A DNA stretch of 64,000 bases from Sinohyriopsis cumingii (GCA_028554795.2 CM068827.1:140305751-140369750); one strand, 5' to 3'; counted from the stretch's first letter, positions 11,424 to 24,894 are shown. Translations and numbers: made by a program. The notes: generated from the letters alone by a model not told the origin.

Positions 11424-13557
11424 GTATTATAAAATAGTAAAAAAGGTAGATACAAAATTTGTTAACCAAAACTCTTAAAGTCTGACTACTGAATATAAAA
11501 AGCCAATTGCCAGTAGCGTACTAACATGGGGTTGGAGGTTGCCCAAGGCATCAGAGGTCTTGGGTGCGCCGAAATGCCACTGGGCCATTATCATCCCCCC
11601 AGGTGCCATTTATCCTTTGTATGCCACTCCCATTTGCTGTATTTATTAATTTAAATAACATAAATCCAATTCAAAACAAACAGTCTGAAAAATCATTTGC
11701 CTACAACAGCCCAAGAATTAACAAAATACTGGATCCAAGATACCATGTACTGAACTCAGGAAGCCCAAATGGGCACTATTTAATAGCAAGACCTGTTCGA
11801 TGCTTTCAAAACATACATATAAAGAATAAAAGACAAAGGGAACTGACAACATATCAAGCATTTATTAGTACCCTTGTTCCAAGGTCTGTGATGTCATGAG
11901 AATTCATGACAGGTGGTATGAGATATAGCTTTACAATGGTGTCAAGTAATGAAGACATTCAACACACATTAACATATAAAGCCAAAAAGCAAAATTTTCC
12001 AAGCACAAAATTTGCAGGTTCCAGAACCAGAGTTTGTGTCCAGATTTAAGCCTTACTGTTGTTAGATCTAAAGCACAGTGCTCACTAAGGCCTACAGACA
12101 TTCAAACCTTCACAAACATAAGTAGGGCAAGCTTTAGATTTTGCGAAAATGGGGACCTGCAGGCAAAAATCATGGGCCTTGTAAGAGAAAAACAGTAGAG
12201 TCCAATTTTCATCATCTGCTCATGTACAGCTGAAACAGCCAATTACAAACCTCTTTTACACAGCTATCAGTAAGCATCTCGTAATACAAATGTCTCTGAA
12301 TTAAATGTACTTTGGATTCAAGTGGATGTAACAAAAACATTCATTTCCTGCCTATATCTCAGGTGAAAATGATAATGGGGAGCAAACTGTTTCATATTAG
12401 CATGGCTACTAAATTTCAACTGAGAAACCAGGTTCTTTTCTATGTAACCTGCTTGCCTACCATCTGATTTTAAAATCTGTCGAATTGTGGATCAACAGCT
12501 GATACTCCGATCTAACAATGCATTTAACTGACAGATCAAGCCCTGAAGTCACACAAACCTCCAAGCTCACAGAAGACGCAAAGCTCCAATATTGAAAGTT
12601 ATTCCAAAAGTTCAACGATCTGATCAAAATCTAATCACCAATCAAATTACATCTTTCACTTTCATGAAAGTGAAGATCTTCATTTGGAATAAATCATTTG
12701 CAATTCTCCCAACACAAAACGTTTGAATTATTGTTGTGGCAGGTTTAGTGCAATTTTTCATCATAAACAGCACCACTGTAACCTTGACATCAGGAAATTA
12801 TTTAGGACCCAAATTTAGTAGTTCACATTGTAATATGAAAGTAAAGATCAGTGATCAAAGCTGTAATGTCCTTTTCAAATTCGGATACAATTTCCCTACA
12901 GACCTAGTGACCTAGAATCAAGTGTTTTGTCTACCCCAGTAAAGTGGTCAGAATGAAGACAGTTTTGCATTCCAGGAAAAGTGTATAAAATCAGACCTTC
13001 CAAGATTCTATTGATGACCATGGCAGATGAATAAACCATAAGCTGCTAATATCTTGTAGATTCATGATTGACTACTATATTGCCAAAGTCATCTGCATCT
13101 CTGAATTACAGAATCCCCCTAGGTATGTGCTGTAAAACCTGCTTTGATTACATTATCCTGAATGGTGTATATCAGTATTCCTCTTAAATCCTTCTACTCT
13201 GCCAGCTTGCCAGTCATTATTGGGATTGTTTATTTGATTTGCAATATAGAAGCCTGATATTAAACTTGAATTAGATTTAAGATAACCTTACACTGGAAAT
13301 GTGACTAAAGAGTGAGCTGGAAGATCTAAGGCAGCTTTTAATAAATGGCACGGAAAATTAATGATCATTCATATGGGGCAGGCTAGGATAATTTTGTGGA
13401 TAATAATAATTAAATGCAAAAAATATCAAGCCATGTTTTTAAAAAGCAGTGTTTCCTCACCTATACACCCGCTCTACCACCACCCACCACCCCTTTTTAA
13501 CCAAGATGGCTTCATATACTGGGTCAGCTCTTGTGAAAGAGACCAAAACAATGTATT
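11424..13557. other. Intron sequence with no recognised feature
   Basis: I see no repeat, element or coding signal that can be supported here. A 111-codon open frame at 11564-11899 has no recognisable domain and biased, non-coding-like composition. Confidence 0.5.
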
Positions 13558-13760
13558 ACCATATATAATTGTTTATAGGACTAGCCAAACTACAAACTGA
13601 TCAGACTCAGATCTCCTGTCACATAATGCACTGGCAGATATGGGTCTGTGCAGTTTGTAAGGAGTAATCAGTAGAACATACACCCTGATGTGCAGGCACA
13701 CAATCTATGGCAGATCAGGATCTTTGTATTTTTGCTGTTTGACTCAGCTTATATATAAAG
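13558..13760 (-). mobile_element. Double-hairpin MITE, copy 3
   Basis: accatatata terminus, then hairpin B (cagactcagatctcc...ggcagatatgggtctgtgc), linker ggagtaatcagtagaaca, decayed hairpin A (accctgatgtgc...gcagatcaggatct), and gtttgactcagctta with a degraded right terminus. Confidence 0.78.
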
Positions 13761-14489
13761 TACAAGCCCTTTGGTGTTAACACAAAGGAGTCTCTATATC
13801 ACAGATGGCCTTTTTGTTTAAAAGGCCATTCATGGGTTGGGATATATTGATATATAATTAAATCATTAGTAACTATAGAGACTTTTATATGACTGGTCAG
13901 TTGGAATTTTACTTGGTCAATGACCCTAGAATTGAAATCTACCTTTGCATGCATGTCTGCCTGTTTATGTCTGAGCATCTGCATTTTTCTTCATTTACAG
14001 AGTTCCATCCCAACAGATAATAACACAGTTCACTCCAAACCTGATCTAGCATACTGAACTTACTGGCATGATGCCAGTGTAATGTCAACTTCCATTTTGG
14101 CAGATTAAAACCTAATTTGTCAGTTTTCAAATTCATACAATTTCCAATCTATTAGGCATGGTGAACAATTTGTTTCCTTTTGTTATCACTTCATGGACAG
14201 AAAGCACTGCTGCCTTTAGCCCACTGATCAAGTGTTTTTAGAAGGATGGATACAAATATAAAAGACACAGAACCTGATCTGTTAGCAATCAAACTTGTCT
14301 ACAAAGGTCTCCCTTCAAGATGTTAAAATGAGCTTTGAGCCTACTTTTAACACATGAATACAGTGACACCTGCCTTTGCAAATATCTCCATGAAAAGTAC
14401 ACTTGCTAATAAAGACAAAATTAAATTTCTTATATTTATCTCATTTTATATCTACAACTAAAGGATATCTACCAGTAACCATCATTCGG

Positions 14490-14744
14490 GGGTGGGGGAG
14501 TGGGGGGTGGCCGAGTGGTCTAAAGGGTTTTCCATTATGGATCACTGCCATCTCACCTCTGTCTGCGTGGGTTTGAGTCTAGGATTCGGCCAATGTGAGT
14601 ATGTGATAAAGCTTGCCAGTAGCTTCTCGAGGGTCGGTGGTTCTTCCTGGGGTTTTCCCGGGTTCTTCCTCCACCATTAATACTGGCTGCCATGCATAGC
14701 CTATTGTGTGCTGAAAAATGGCATTAAACCCCACAACAACAACC
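14490..14744 (+). mobile_element. SINE-A copy 1 (tRNA-derived, CAA tail)
   Basis: The tRNA-like head has A-box-like tggccgagtggtctaa and B-box-like gggtttgagtct, so it is of Ser/Leu type. The body runs through ttcctccaccattaatactg to ggcattaaacc and a short (caa)n tail. A 12-bp target-site duplication, accatcattcgg, lies at 14478-14489 and 14745-14756. The 3' body resembles the Nin-type domain that I recall from mollusc SINEs (inference). It has no coding capacity and would depend on a LINE in trans. Confidence 0.88.
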
Positions 14745-15129
14745 ACCATCATTCGGCAAATTTCTATAGTCCCTCTACTGTCAGGGTGGTGTTGTCTTAC
14801 CGGAGTACAGAAAACACTGACCTTACAGGTAAACCTCAACTGGACTGTACTCTGCTAATGTCCACATAAGTAAAGAACCTTCTTGTGGAGAATGCTGTAC
14901 CCAGGAACATGCTGCCAAGATATGCTGTCAAACGCACAGATATATGTAGAGAGACATATATACGGATCAACATACATAAATATCCATGAGCATCTTCCAT
15001 TGGAGTTTTACTGCAAGATTTGACTACAACATAAATGTTAACACCATGATCTGCATTCAGCTGAACCTCAAGTTGTTCATGGCTGCCTCGATGCCACGTG
15101 TACTTGACATGGCTAAAGCATTTTAGTTG

Positions 15130-15329
15130 CATGAACAGAGTCAAATTGCAAACAACAGAGATCCTAATCTGCCACAGCATAAATGCATGTGCAGATCAGG
15201 GTCTATGCTGTTCATTCTACTGATTACTCAAACTGCACAGACCCAGATCTGCTGGTGCACTATGCAATGGCAGATCTGGGTCTGTGCAGCTTACAGTTGG
15301 ACTTGCCTTATAAGTGACTGTATACTGTA
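15130..15329 (+). mobile_element. Double-hairpin MITE, copy 4 (best preserved hairpins)
   Basis: Hairpin A pairs 15150-15172 with 15191-15212 (core atctgcc/gcagatcaggg). Linker ttctactgattactc. Hairpin B pairs 15230-15254 with 15268-15292, nearly perfect over about 23 bp (core cacagacccagatctgc). The right terminus is ttggacttgccttataagtg, then actgtata. The left terminus is diverged. Confidence 0.83.
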
Positions 15330-16844
15330 ACTAGATCCTTGACATGGAAATCTGCTGATAGCTTCAGAATTTGTAATTTGAAACCTGGTAAACTCTAAAA
15401 ACAAGTCTACAAAACTTGTCTTACAAGAAGAAAAAAACATGTCTACAAAACTTGTCTTACAACAGGAACCATGTTATAACAAAAGGCCTTATAGTGAGGG
15501 AGTATGGCTTAAATGGATCAGCAGGGATTTTTAAATGGTCATTGAAAACATTTCATTTTGAGAAATACCTGACCAATTGGGAATACAATTTCCAGAGCAA
15601 GTTGCTGAAATTTTGAATTCTTCATAATTTTAAATTATTTTACATTTTTTACTGGAACTCATTTTTGGGCCCAGGAGAAAAACAACAAAGATCCCTGATG
15701 AGCTACAATATTCATTAACACAAATAGTAGCAAAGAGGTGGTGATCAAACAATGCTTCACATGAGGCTCACAAGACAATTCCCTACCATCCATGAGGATT
15801 ACCAATGAACAGTAATATTCACAGCTACATCGTAATTAATGGTCAATTTGTGATTAAACCTCCCCTACCTTCCAACTTGTAATGCAGAACAACATCCCTG
15901 TTGTAATCCTTCCCTCACTGCACACACAATACCTGAACAACATAGCACTGAACAAGAATGTACTGATGAAATCAAACTGTTTTTTTCATATTATATTAAA
16001 TTTCCTGAGCCATTAATTGGTACCTGCCAAACTTTTGACATGCATCTAAATCCTCTCAGATTAATATCTCATCCCCGAGAAATTGGTAATTCTTTTTGTA
16101 AGTGTAATTATTTTAATTCAACCTATGAATCGAATGGCATCCACTCCGAACGCCATAGGAGAGACAAGGTCAATAACAAAAATTCACCGCCTTATTGAAC
16201 ATTACACAAAGGTATGAAATACAAATATAAATCCATGTAAATACACACTCAATGGTAGTGCAATCCATCCAATCATCCATGGTGATCTTGTCAAAAGATC
16301 ACCATTTCAATAGAAACCTTCAACATTGTGCAAAGCAACCTAATGACACTAATACATTAATGTCATCTTGCGAAGATAAATACTTCATTCTATTATTCAA
16401 TGACATAAAAGAGCACCAAATCAGACAGACAGATAGACAGACAGGAGACAAGGTAGTAAAGCACAAAGTAAATTTTTTAAAAAACAACAGGAGAAATTAG
16501 GAATTTACAAGATCTGGAAGATAACACACCATGCGATCTCCTCCACATACTGGAACAGATGGAACATAAATCATAACTATGGTTAAAAATTAGGAATGAC
16601 CATCATTAATTACTGAGCAAAATACATATTTTAAAATAAAATGTGAAGTGTTTCAATTTTGTTCTTGATAATCAACTTGCCTAGGATGTGACCAAAGGTA
16701 GTAGTGAAAAGGGGAAAATATATTCATGAAAGTGTATTTTAATACACATAGTTGATTTGTAAATTCTTGAAAGTATAAAAAAATCTAATTGCCTTTGCTA
16801 AATGCATTATGTCTTTAAAAATGTAATACTATCTGTACAATATA
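15330..16844. other. Intron sequence, small direct repeat only
   Basis: Two copies of ac(a/t)(a/t)gtctacaaaactt with the following tgtcttacaa, at about 15401 and 15438 (period 37). Nothing else is recognised. Confidence 0.5.
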
Positions 16845-17405
16845 AGACACTGGGACAGCTTAAACCATTTACCCAAATCGGGGGGGGGGGGGGGGGGCTT
16901 ATTGTAATTCATTGGGACAGTCTAAACTAATCCATTTGCCCAAAACACAAATGGGGCATATTACAAGACACTGGGACAGCCTAATCCATTTGCCCAAAAC
17001 TGGAGTGGGGCATATTACAAGACATTGGGACAGCCTAATCCATTTGCCCAAAACACAAATGGGGCATATTACAAGACATTGGGACAGCCTAATCCATTTG
17101 CCCAAAACTGGAGTGGGGCATATTACAAGACATTCAGACAGCCTTAAAACCGTTTGCCTAAAAATGAGGTGGGGTTTATTATAAGAGCTTGGCATGGCCT
17201 AAACCATTTGACAAAAGGTGGGGTGGAGGCTTATTATAAGAGCTTGGCATGGCCTAAACCATTTGACAAAAGGTGGGGTGGAGGCTTATTATAAGAGCTT
17301 GGCACGGCCTAAACCATTTGACAAAAGGTGGGGTGGAGGCTTATTATAAGAGCTTGGCACGGCCTAAACCATTTGACAAAAGGTGGGGTGGAGGCTTATT
17401 ATAAG
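16845..17405. repeat. Minisatellite, 54/55-bp units in two sub-arrays
   Basis: The left part (about 16850-17150) has 54-bp units sharing gggacagcctaatccatttg. Two subtypes alternate, acacaaatgggg and actggagtgggg, making a 108-bp higher-order unit. The right part (17186-17405) has four nearly identical 55-bp units beginning agcttggca. Both share taaaccatttg and gtgggg blocks, so they descend from one unit. An 18-base G run (16880-16897) sits in the first unit. Confidence 0.93.
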
Positions 17406-19882
17406 ACAAAAATAACCTTAATAAATATTTTCCACAAAGAAATTTGCAAACAAAAAAGTGGGGGGTGCATGGTTTATTGTGAAGCACATGGACTTGTCAC
17501 TGGATGAATAGAACACTTACATGGTACAAGGATGAATAAACCATTCACAGTTCAAGCAACTTATATAACATGCAGTGATAATGAAGGGTGTTAATAATGG
17601 TTATAATGTGGGAAAGCAATATTCTCTGATATTAGTACAAGTCCTTAATTTTTAGCAAATCGTATAAATCTCTAAAACGGACAGTAACTATGGAACCTGT
17701 GATCAAATGTAGGGGCAAACAGTTAAGGAACCAAGCATGTTACTGCAGGGTTTATTGTAGATTTGAAAACTTGCAGGGGGGAGGGGGAGGGGGAGGGGGG
17801 AGAGTGAGCCCTGTTCAATTTGAAAAAATTAGTAAAGACCAATTTAATGATAAAATACAAGTATTGGCTTGAAAATATACTGTATGATTCTCACTCATTC
17901 ATTTGATTTTTTGCTAGACTTTTAAGAAATGGGTGCAAATCTTCCATGCTTTGCTAACTAGGCCCTGTTATTGCTGAATAATCTTGGTCATTAAGTACAT
18001 GTACTTGTTTAACCATTATGACTGGTCTACTTATGGAACAAACTTCAAGACTGAGATCAAAAGTCAACTCTAAACCCTTCACGAAATATTTCAAAGCCAG
18101 GGAGAATTAATGTATTTAATGTAATACCCACAAAATGTGTTTTAAAACAAAATAAAATCTTCGATAAATTTTACTAGATGAAAGCTTATTATAATAAGGA
18201 TATACAACTGGTATCATAAACAGTTCAAGAGTTAGCTCCCTTAACTAAATTTAGCACTCTCCACTTTGGAGGTTTATTCAATATGGTTAATAAAACACAT
18301 TAAGGACTCATGGTACTAACTCAGTTCCCATAGTAAACCTATGCAAACACCATGATATTAAAAATTCAATAACTTAACATTTTTGAGTGCTCATGATCAA
18401 ATCTATATTTATCAGTATAGATGAAACCTGGATGTCAGCTTCTGTGTAGAGGAAAGGATATAAGCTGTTGCATTTTCTGGACCTGCATGTCTTTGAAACA
18501 TGTGCTTTCAATTCTGCACCAAAGAGTCAGGTGCTAATTTTAGTAATGAGTGTTCCAAACTCAAGACTGCAAGACGGTTAAAGGACTGAAATTCCATCAA
18601 TAAAACAATGTCTCTAAAAAAATTTCAACTACAACTAGGATAAGCTCTCAAAAGATTCTTTTTCCTAACACATAACTTACATTAACCAATCCTGGTCAGC
18701 TAAATCCATATATACTCTATTTTATGTTCACCCATTTCCAGTCTGGTTCCCATTTTGTCCTTAGAGATTCATCCCAGAGGCCCATTTAAGCCACAAGTTA
18801 AAGTGGTAATGAGACAACAAGCACCCATTGTAACTGGTTCAAAAAAAAAATCAATATTCTATGTTTATTTAAGGAACTGCTTCCTTCCAACTATACATGA
18901 CATATACTTAGGAATGTATTATTCTGATGTGAGTTTTGACCAAACAAAGAGTTTGCACTTGTCAAGCCGTGTGCACTTCCTCATTGTAAGACTGTCAATG
19001 AGAGCCATAGAATATACCACTTAATAGTGAGACTGCCCTATAATGATGTGCAATATACATATAATTGAACTACTGCATAATGAAATGGTATTTATAACCA
19101 TATCCACCTTGTCAAGGAACCATCTTATAATTAAGGGCCTTATAACAAGGGAATGCTGTCAGTCAAAAACGGGCATCAAACTTTCAGTGGTGGCTAATTT
19201 GCTTCAATAGAATTCTCTAAATTTTGAAAACTTTTACTTGGATGGAACTATGATTTCTAAGGACTGAGTTTCAAATAACAAGCACCTATTTTTACAACAT
19301 GACTCCCAGTTCAGACCTCCGACTGATAATTTAGTTTCCTAAAGAGGCATGTCAGCAAATACAGATCCTTATAAACCAGGTTTTATCCATATATTTCATC
19401 GAAATGACAGCTGAAAGAGTTAATTGTAATGCAACGTTCCACAATCTACTGGTTCCTTGTACCAATACTGAGACATGAGAGAAAGGCAATTTCAACCCCA
19501 CCGACCCCTGCTCACCAAGATATTCATCTGATATCTCCCACATACTTTGAAAGGTTCGATAAAATGTATATTGGCATTTCAGGAACAATTACTGTAATGT
19601 TATGGATTTAACAGCATAATTTTCTGTTCATTTTAACTATAATGATAACATTTTACATTTTCAGGAATCAAGTACCAGTAAAGACTATAATTGTGGCTTC
19701 AACCCATTATACTTTTAAAGGTGTCAGAAAGTGTGGCAATATTGTGGTGTCAAATTACAGATGGACACTATCTTAAATCTGAGAAACTCAACCCATGATG
19801 GCTAGTCTTAATTACAACAGGTACCCTTTCTGTTCTCTATAGCCTCCTGTCAATGTTCACTGGTGATAAATCTATGAAATGA
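17406..19882. other. Intron sequence with no recognised element
   Basis: It holds a G-rich run near 17775-17800 and AT-rich sequence. A cttataattaagggccttataacaag-like stretch near 19125-19160 looks like a decayed transposon end but cannot be assigned. Confidence 0.45.
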
Positions 19883-20081
19883 ATTTGGTTTGGTTTGGTT
19901 TTTGGTGTTTTGTATCAGGGCAAAACAATTAGGTTATTTAGTTCTGAGGCAACTGGAGTAATTTAGTGCCTTGCCCAAGTACACGCCATGATAGCCAACC
20001 ATGGTGAGCCAATGGTAGGATTCAAACTTGCACCCTTTTGGTTAGGAGTCTGGAATGCTAACCAATGATCTGCACTCCCAT
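19883..20081 (-). mobile_element. SINE-C copy 1 (tRNA-derived, CCAAA-rich tail)
   Basis: On the minus strand a tRNA-like head (attggttagcattccagac, then aagtttgaatcctacc as B box) is followed by a body with cttgggcaaggcactaaatt and a tail of accaaaccaaacc type. Two other copies lie at 23893 and 33913. Confidence 0.7.
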
Positions 20082-22540
20082 ACTGTTGTTAGTTGCATCT
20101 TATGACATGCAGAAAAAATGTACCCAATTTCACATCCACAAGCTCACAAGTAGCCAAAGGGTTTTTTTTAATTATTTTTTTTATTTTTTTTTTAAATGAC
20201 ACGACAACATGACTTGTTGGTGCATAAATTTTGAGTCTGTGTAACATGTATTCTGGATTATTTTCATGGCACAAAACTTGGGTACAACTAATAATCAGGT
20301 GTTTTTGCAGTGTTTTAATTTCATGCTTCTGTCCATCAGTTCTTACTTTCAATGTTATTTCGTTTTTCAAAATGTTCTATTCAATTTTTCAGAGCGGTGA
20401 CTGACCACAAACACATGTACAGAGAAAATGAAAACTCTGAAAAAATAAACCCCTTTTGAGTTTGTTAGAGACATGTGCACAATTTTACTAATTTAATTTG
20501 ATGAGTAAGTTCTTAAAGATAAGCACATAACATCCAAATTCAACAATTTCAAAGATTATTGACCAAACACAGTTTCTGAACATGTGGTTTTCTGAATGCA
20601 CCAACATTTCAGTGGGGGATGGGTAGATTTATCTGACCTATAGGAGGGCCAATACAACCTATAGGAGGGCAAATACAGTGTAAAAATTCAATGTTTGTGT
20701 AATCAGGAGATTACGATTCATGACCTGTCACCTTCAACATTCTCAGCTGCAGCTAGCACAGATTAAATTGGTAATTAGGTCTGGAGAGGTACTTCAAAAG
20801 TTAATATGTTCCTTCTATATTGTGCTTTTAGTCTGAAAAGATCTTTAACGTCTGACAAATTAAACCAATTAACACCTTTCTTAATCATCTGAGTTGATAA
20901 GATACAATACCGCAGTCATACATTGAATCCAATACTGATAATGTATGTGTCTGTATTTTAAATTAACCTATTTTAATAAATTCAAGTAAGATACTTCGTC
21001 AACTTAAACTTGAAATAAATTTGTCATGAATTGCATATACAAGTTTTATAACTGCTTTCAATCAAATTATATCTCTGCTTAATAATACACTGGAGATTAT
21101 TAAACAAGTAACCGTAAAACAGTTTTGCACAAGGACGAAATTGAATGTTTTCTAATTGAAATGATATGAAAACCAATATATCTTATTAGTAATATATGAC
21201 CATGAGAAAATTTTTATCCTGATCTATATTTGCATAAAACAGATATATATGATGGCAAACCTTGATATAACATGATAAACGTGATCCGTAAAATGACACG
21301 ATGATAAATATATATGGGGTCAATTCCATAACACCATGGTCCCAACTTAAAATGAAATCTCATTATTGATGGAAGGAAGGCTACAAGGCATAAAAATCCT
21401 AATCAAATTTGCATCACGGGTTTAGCCCACAATATCTTGTCAAATGACAGTTTCAAGGACAGTATCGGACCAGAAGCAGATCATTTAATTTTTTTAAAAT
21501 GCTCCTTTAGAGAGGCAATGTAACAAAGGTTCTAAAAAGCTTCCTTCAGGTTCTAGAAAAAGCTTTAAATTAACAAGTAAGTGAATATCCGTTCGTTCTC
21601 GTGTTACTATTAAACAAACATAAAAATGTCTAAAAATCAGAGGTTGCATTCAGGAGAACTTGCATACATTCTGGTACCATCTTGAGACCAAAACATCTAG
21701 AACATGACACTAGAAACATTCTTTATGTTGAGAATTCGCATCTGCTTTATGAAACACGATACACAAGTCATTACCTTTGCAAATTTTATTTAATGCCTTT
21801 CTGTATTCAATGCATCCATACGTGTGAAATATGCCCATGCCTTACATCTGAACACTTTTGACTACAATGAAAAATTTCAGAATGATCACCACAAACTGAT
21901 ATAACAATCAGCAAGAAAATGCACCTATTTTACTTCTTTAAAGATAAAATACATTTCATGAACTTGACTCATTTATTCAAAGGATTACATTTCTCTTTTG
22001 ATTCATGCAATGAACTGACTGATGGAAAGAGAAGCCACAGTGGCTTAGTAGTTAGGATCAGCTATTGTGGCATGTTTTTTGTGCAAAGCATTTTACTCCA
22101 AATACCTTTTCTCTAAATAACCTTCTTTAAACAAACAGGCAAAACACTATATACTGTATGCTCTAAACTTCACTGATGAGGGGATATTTATAAGTTCAGT
22201 CTCCAATCTTGTAACCTCCAAAAGTAAATTACACATTTTCTTTTTTTTTTATTTTGTTTATTCTTCTCATCTGCACATTCTTAATGTGGATCCATCACTT
22301 GTTGCACAGAATTACTGAAATGCATGACTCCTAACAGAATTGTTATCTTTCAAGTCCAAAGGAAACAGATGGCCTATTAAAATGTTTTTAATTTCCTTTT
22401 TGTCCTTGCTCCTCGTAATCCAGTGTTCTTAATAAAAGAACAGTACATACAATATCAACAGGATAATGAAAACAAAAGAGAAATCACGGATTTAGGACAT
22501 CATGCTATATATTGCCAACTTTAAATTACTTCTTATAATA
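20082..22540. other. Intron sequence; possible SINE-C fragment
   Basis: At 22033-22112 a stretch (agtggcttagtagttagg, then gcattttactccaaatacc) looks like a SINE-C with its middle deleted. A small duplication of acctataggagggc(c/a)aatac lies at 20637-20680. Nothing else is supported. Confidence 0.4.
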
Positions 22541-22753
22541 CTGTATACACTCACTTTTAAGTCGAGTCAAACTGCAAACAATAATTCAAATCAGCCACAG
22601 CATAATGCTCATGCAGATCAGGGTCTATGTTGTTTGTCCTACTGATCACTTCTAACAAACTGCACAGACCCAGATCTGCTGGCACATTATGGGACAGCAG
22701 ATCTGGGTCTGCACAGTTTGCAGCTGGACTTGTCTTATAAGCCAGTATATACA
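22541..22753 (+). mobile_element. Double-hairpin MITE, copy 5 (best preserved termini)
   Basis: The left terminus gtatacactcacttttaag and the right terminus cttataagccagtatatac form an inverted repeat of about 38 bp that continues into actgcaaac on both sides. Hairpin A is at about 22574-22636 and hairpin B at 22655-22722 (cagacccagatctgctgg...cagcagatctgggtctg). Confidence 0.87.
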
Positions 22754-23095
22754 ATAACAGCATAAATCAGGATTTATCCAAAGGTTCAACATGGGGTAAT
22801 AAATCAATAAACTTGTATCATCATGTGGGTATGTATGGTCCTTAATTTCTGATTGACTCTCCATTCTTAAGGAATTCTCCTGTCGGAATTTATTGATCCC
22901 AGGAGACACTATTGTCCTAAGGATTCCAATGAATGCTTAATTGGTACCTGGGTTTATGGTGTGGAAAATTAACTTAATCTAGCCTTATCTGTGTATTCTC
23001 AAGCTGGTGATGCACACAGACTGGCAATGACCTGTCACATTGTCAAGGAGCAAGAACTTTGAAATAATCTCATTCTCCAACCCCCAACCCCCCCC

Positions 23096-23301
23096 GTATA
23101 TACTTGCTTATAAGACAAGTTCAACTGTAAACTGCACAGACCCAAATCTGGCATCACATAATGCACTGGCAGATCTGGGAGAAGGAATCAGAAGAACAAA
23201 CAGCAGAGACCCTAACTAACTTGCTGTTGCATTATGCTAACAGCAGATCAAGATCTTTGCTGTCTGCAGTTTGACTCTTCTTGTAAGTGAGTGTATACAG
23301 T
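23096..23301 (-). mobile_element. Double-hairpin MITE, copy 6
   Basis: Left terminus gtatatacttgcttataag, shortened hairpin B (cagacccaaatctgg...ggcagatctggg), linker gaatcagaagaacaaaca, hairpin A, right terminus gtaagtgagtgtatac. It lies only about 70 bp from copy 7 and in opposite orientation. Confidence 0.83.
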
Positions 23302-23370
23302 ACTTTACTTCTCATAGGAAGACTAACAATCTTGGTAACGGGGGAAAATGATTGATCAGAAGTGTGACAT

Positions 23371-23584
23371 ACCATCTTTACTTGCTTAAATGTCAAGCCA
23401 AACTTCAAACATCCTAATCTGTCATAGCACAGTGCACATGCAATTAAAAGGTCTGTGGTGTTTGTTCTACTTATTACTCCCATCAAACTGCATAGACCTG
23501 ATCTGCCAGCACATTATACAATGGTAGATCTGGGTTTGTGCAGTTTGCACTTGGTCTCATCTTATAAGTGAGTATATATATGGT
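23371..23584 (+). mobile_element. Double-hairpin MITE, copy 7
   Basis: It starts accatctttacttgcttaa and ends cttataagtgagtatatata followed by tggt, which gives accat/atggt as the outermost inverted bases. Hairpin A is decayed; hairpin B is clear (agacctgatctgcc...ggtagatctgggtttgtgc). Confidence 0.82.
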
Positions 23585-23892
23585 TGCTTTCAGAGGTAAA
23601 TATGCAGAAAGCATTATTCTACATCTTTTATTACATAAAATTCAATGTTTGATTCAAATGAAGCCAATAAGCTAAATGCAGATTTATCATGCACAAAAAG
23701 AAATTATATCTGAATACTAGGCATATGGCAGCTATAAAATTATAAAAATTATTAATTCAATACCAATTTCTTGCACTCTAAATATTTATTGAAGTTGTTA
23801 AGTCTGTGTCAATCTGTAATCTGAAGTGGACCATGTACACAACAGCAGCACCTTAAGTACTCAGTATTACCAATTTAAGACTTCAGATTAAA

Positions 23893-24095
23893 GGTTGCAG
23901 CAGCTCTGAGTGGTCTGCATGCCAATTTCATGACCAAAAGGATATGTGCTTGAATCCTACCATCAAATCAACCTAAGTCAGCTACCATGACATTACCTTG
24001 TGAAATGTACTTTACTCCACTTGCCTTCCTTGTTATAGTACTAATAACCTACTTCGGTGTTTACAGTGCCACAAAACCTTGAAACCAAAACTAAT
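23893..24095 (+). mobile_element. SINE-C copy 2
   Basis: Diverged tRNA-like head (gagtggtctgcatgccaa, B-box-like gcttgaatcctacc), a tactttactccacttgcc block shared with the other copies, and a tail aaaccttgaaaccaaaac. Confidence 0.65.
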
Positions 24096-24203
24096 CCTCT
24101 AATTTAGCTTCCTCGGTGCAAACTAATACAATGACACCTGTCTATTATTGATACACAGGGCCTATAAAATTGTCTTTTGGACAGGTGGTACTTATAAAAT
24201 TCA

Positions 24204-24592
24204 TTAACCCCTGGTGCCACGTTTGTGCGTCAGAAGGTAAGTACCTTACTTCTGAGCTCTGAAGCATCAGGGTCATTAAGATGCACCAAAATGAGTGGTA
24301 TTATACAAAAGTAAACAGACGTAGTTCTACAAGGATACCAAATATTCTGGAGCATTTTTTACTCGCATTACAAAATACAGAGGGGGAAAAAACGTTTTTT
24401 GAGACCCAACTGTTTTACACCAAAATTTCGAGTCGTCAGAATCAGATTTTGTGTTGGAATTTGAGACTTTTTGGGCTCAGTTCTAAGGCAAACCAGTGTA
24501 AAACAAGTTGAAAAAACAAACAGTGGAATAAAGAAAATGTCCTTTATGAGCAAATGTTTTTGATATGGATGCAGGTGCACTATAAGGATTAA
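24204..24592 (+). mobile_element. TTAA-flanked non-autonomous DNA transposon, copy 1
   Basis: TTAA at 24204-24207 and at 24589-24592. The ends ttaacccctggtgcca and, on the reverse strand, ttaatccttatagtgcacc are inverted repeats. A short subterminal palindrome (cagaaggtaag...cttacttctg) follows. The interior matches, in reverse orientation, the element at 49407 (shared ctgagctctg.agcatca.ggtcatt and a lac(a)aaatacaga-like A-rich core). TTAA targets are typical of piggyBac and Kolobok; no transposase is present. Confidence 0.7.
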
Positions 24593-24640
24593 GTTTCAGA
24601 GTATTTAACTTGAGGACCAGGTGGACCTGATACTGCTCAC

Positions 24641-24894
24641 CTTACACAGACGTGACAGCTTACCCCTTCTTACACAGACATAACAGCTTACCCCTTCTTA
24701 CACAGACATAACAGCTTACCCCTTCTTACACAGAGATAACAGCTTACCCCTTCTTACACAGACATAACAGCTTACCCCTTCTTACACAGACATAACAGCT
24801 TACCCCTTCTTACACAGACATAACAGCTTACCCCTTCTTACACAGACGTAACAGCTTACCCCTTCTTACACAGATGTAACAGCTTACCCCTTCA
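24641..24894. repeat. Minisatellite, 28-bp unit, about 9 copies
   Basis: The unit contains cttacacagacataacagct and tacccctt. Variants are single changes (gacgt, gagat, gatgt), so the array is young. It begins about 50 bp from the end of the TTAA element. Confidence 0.96.
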
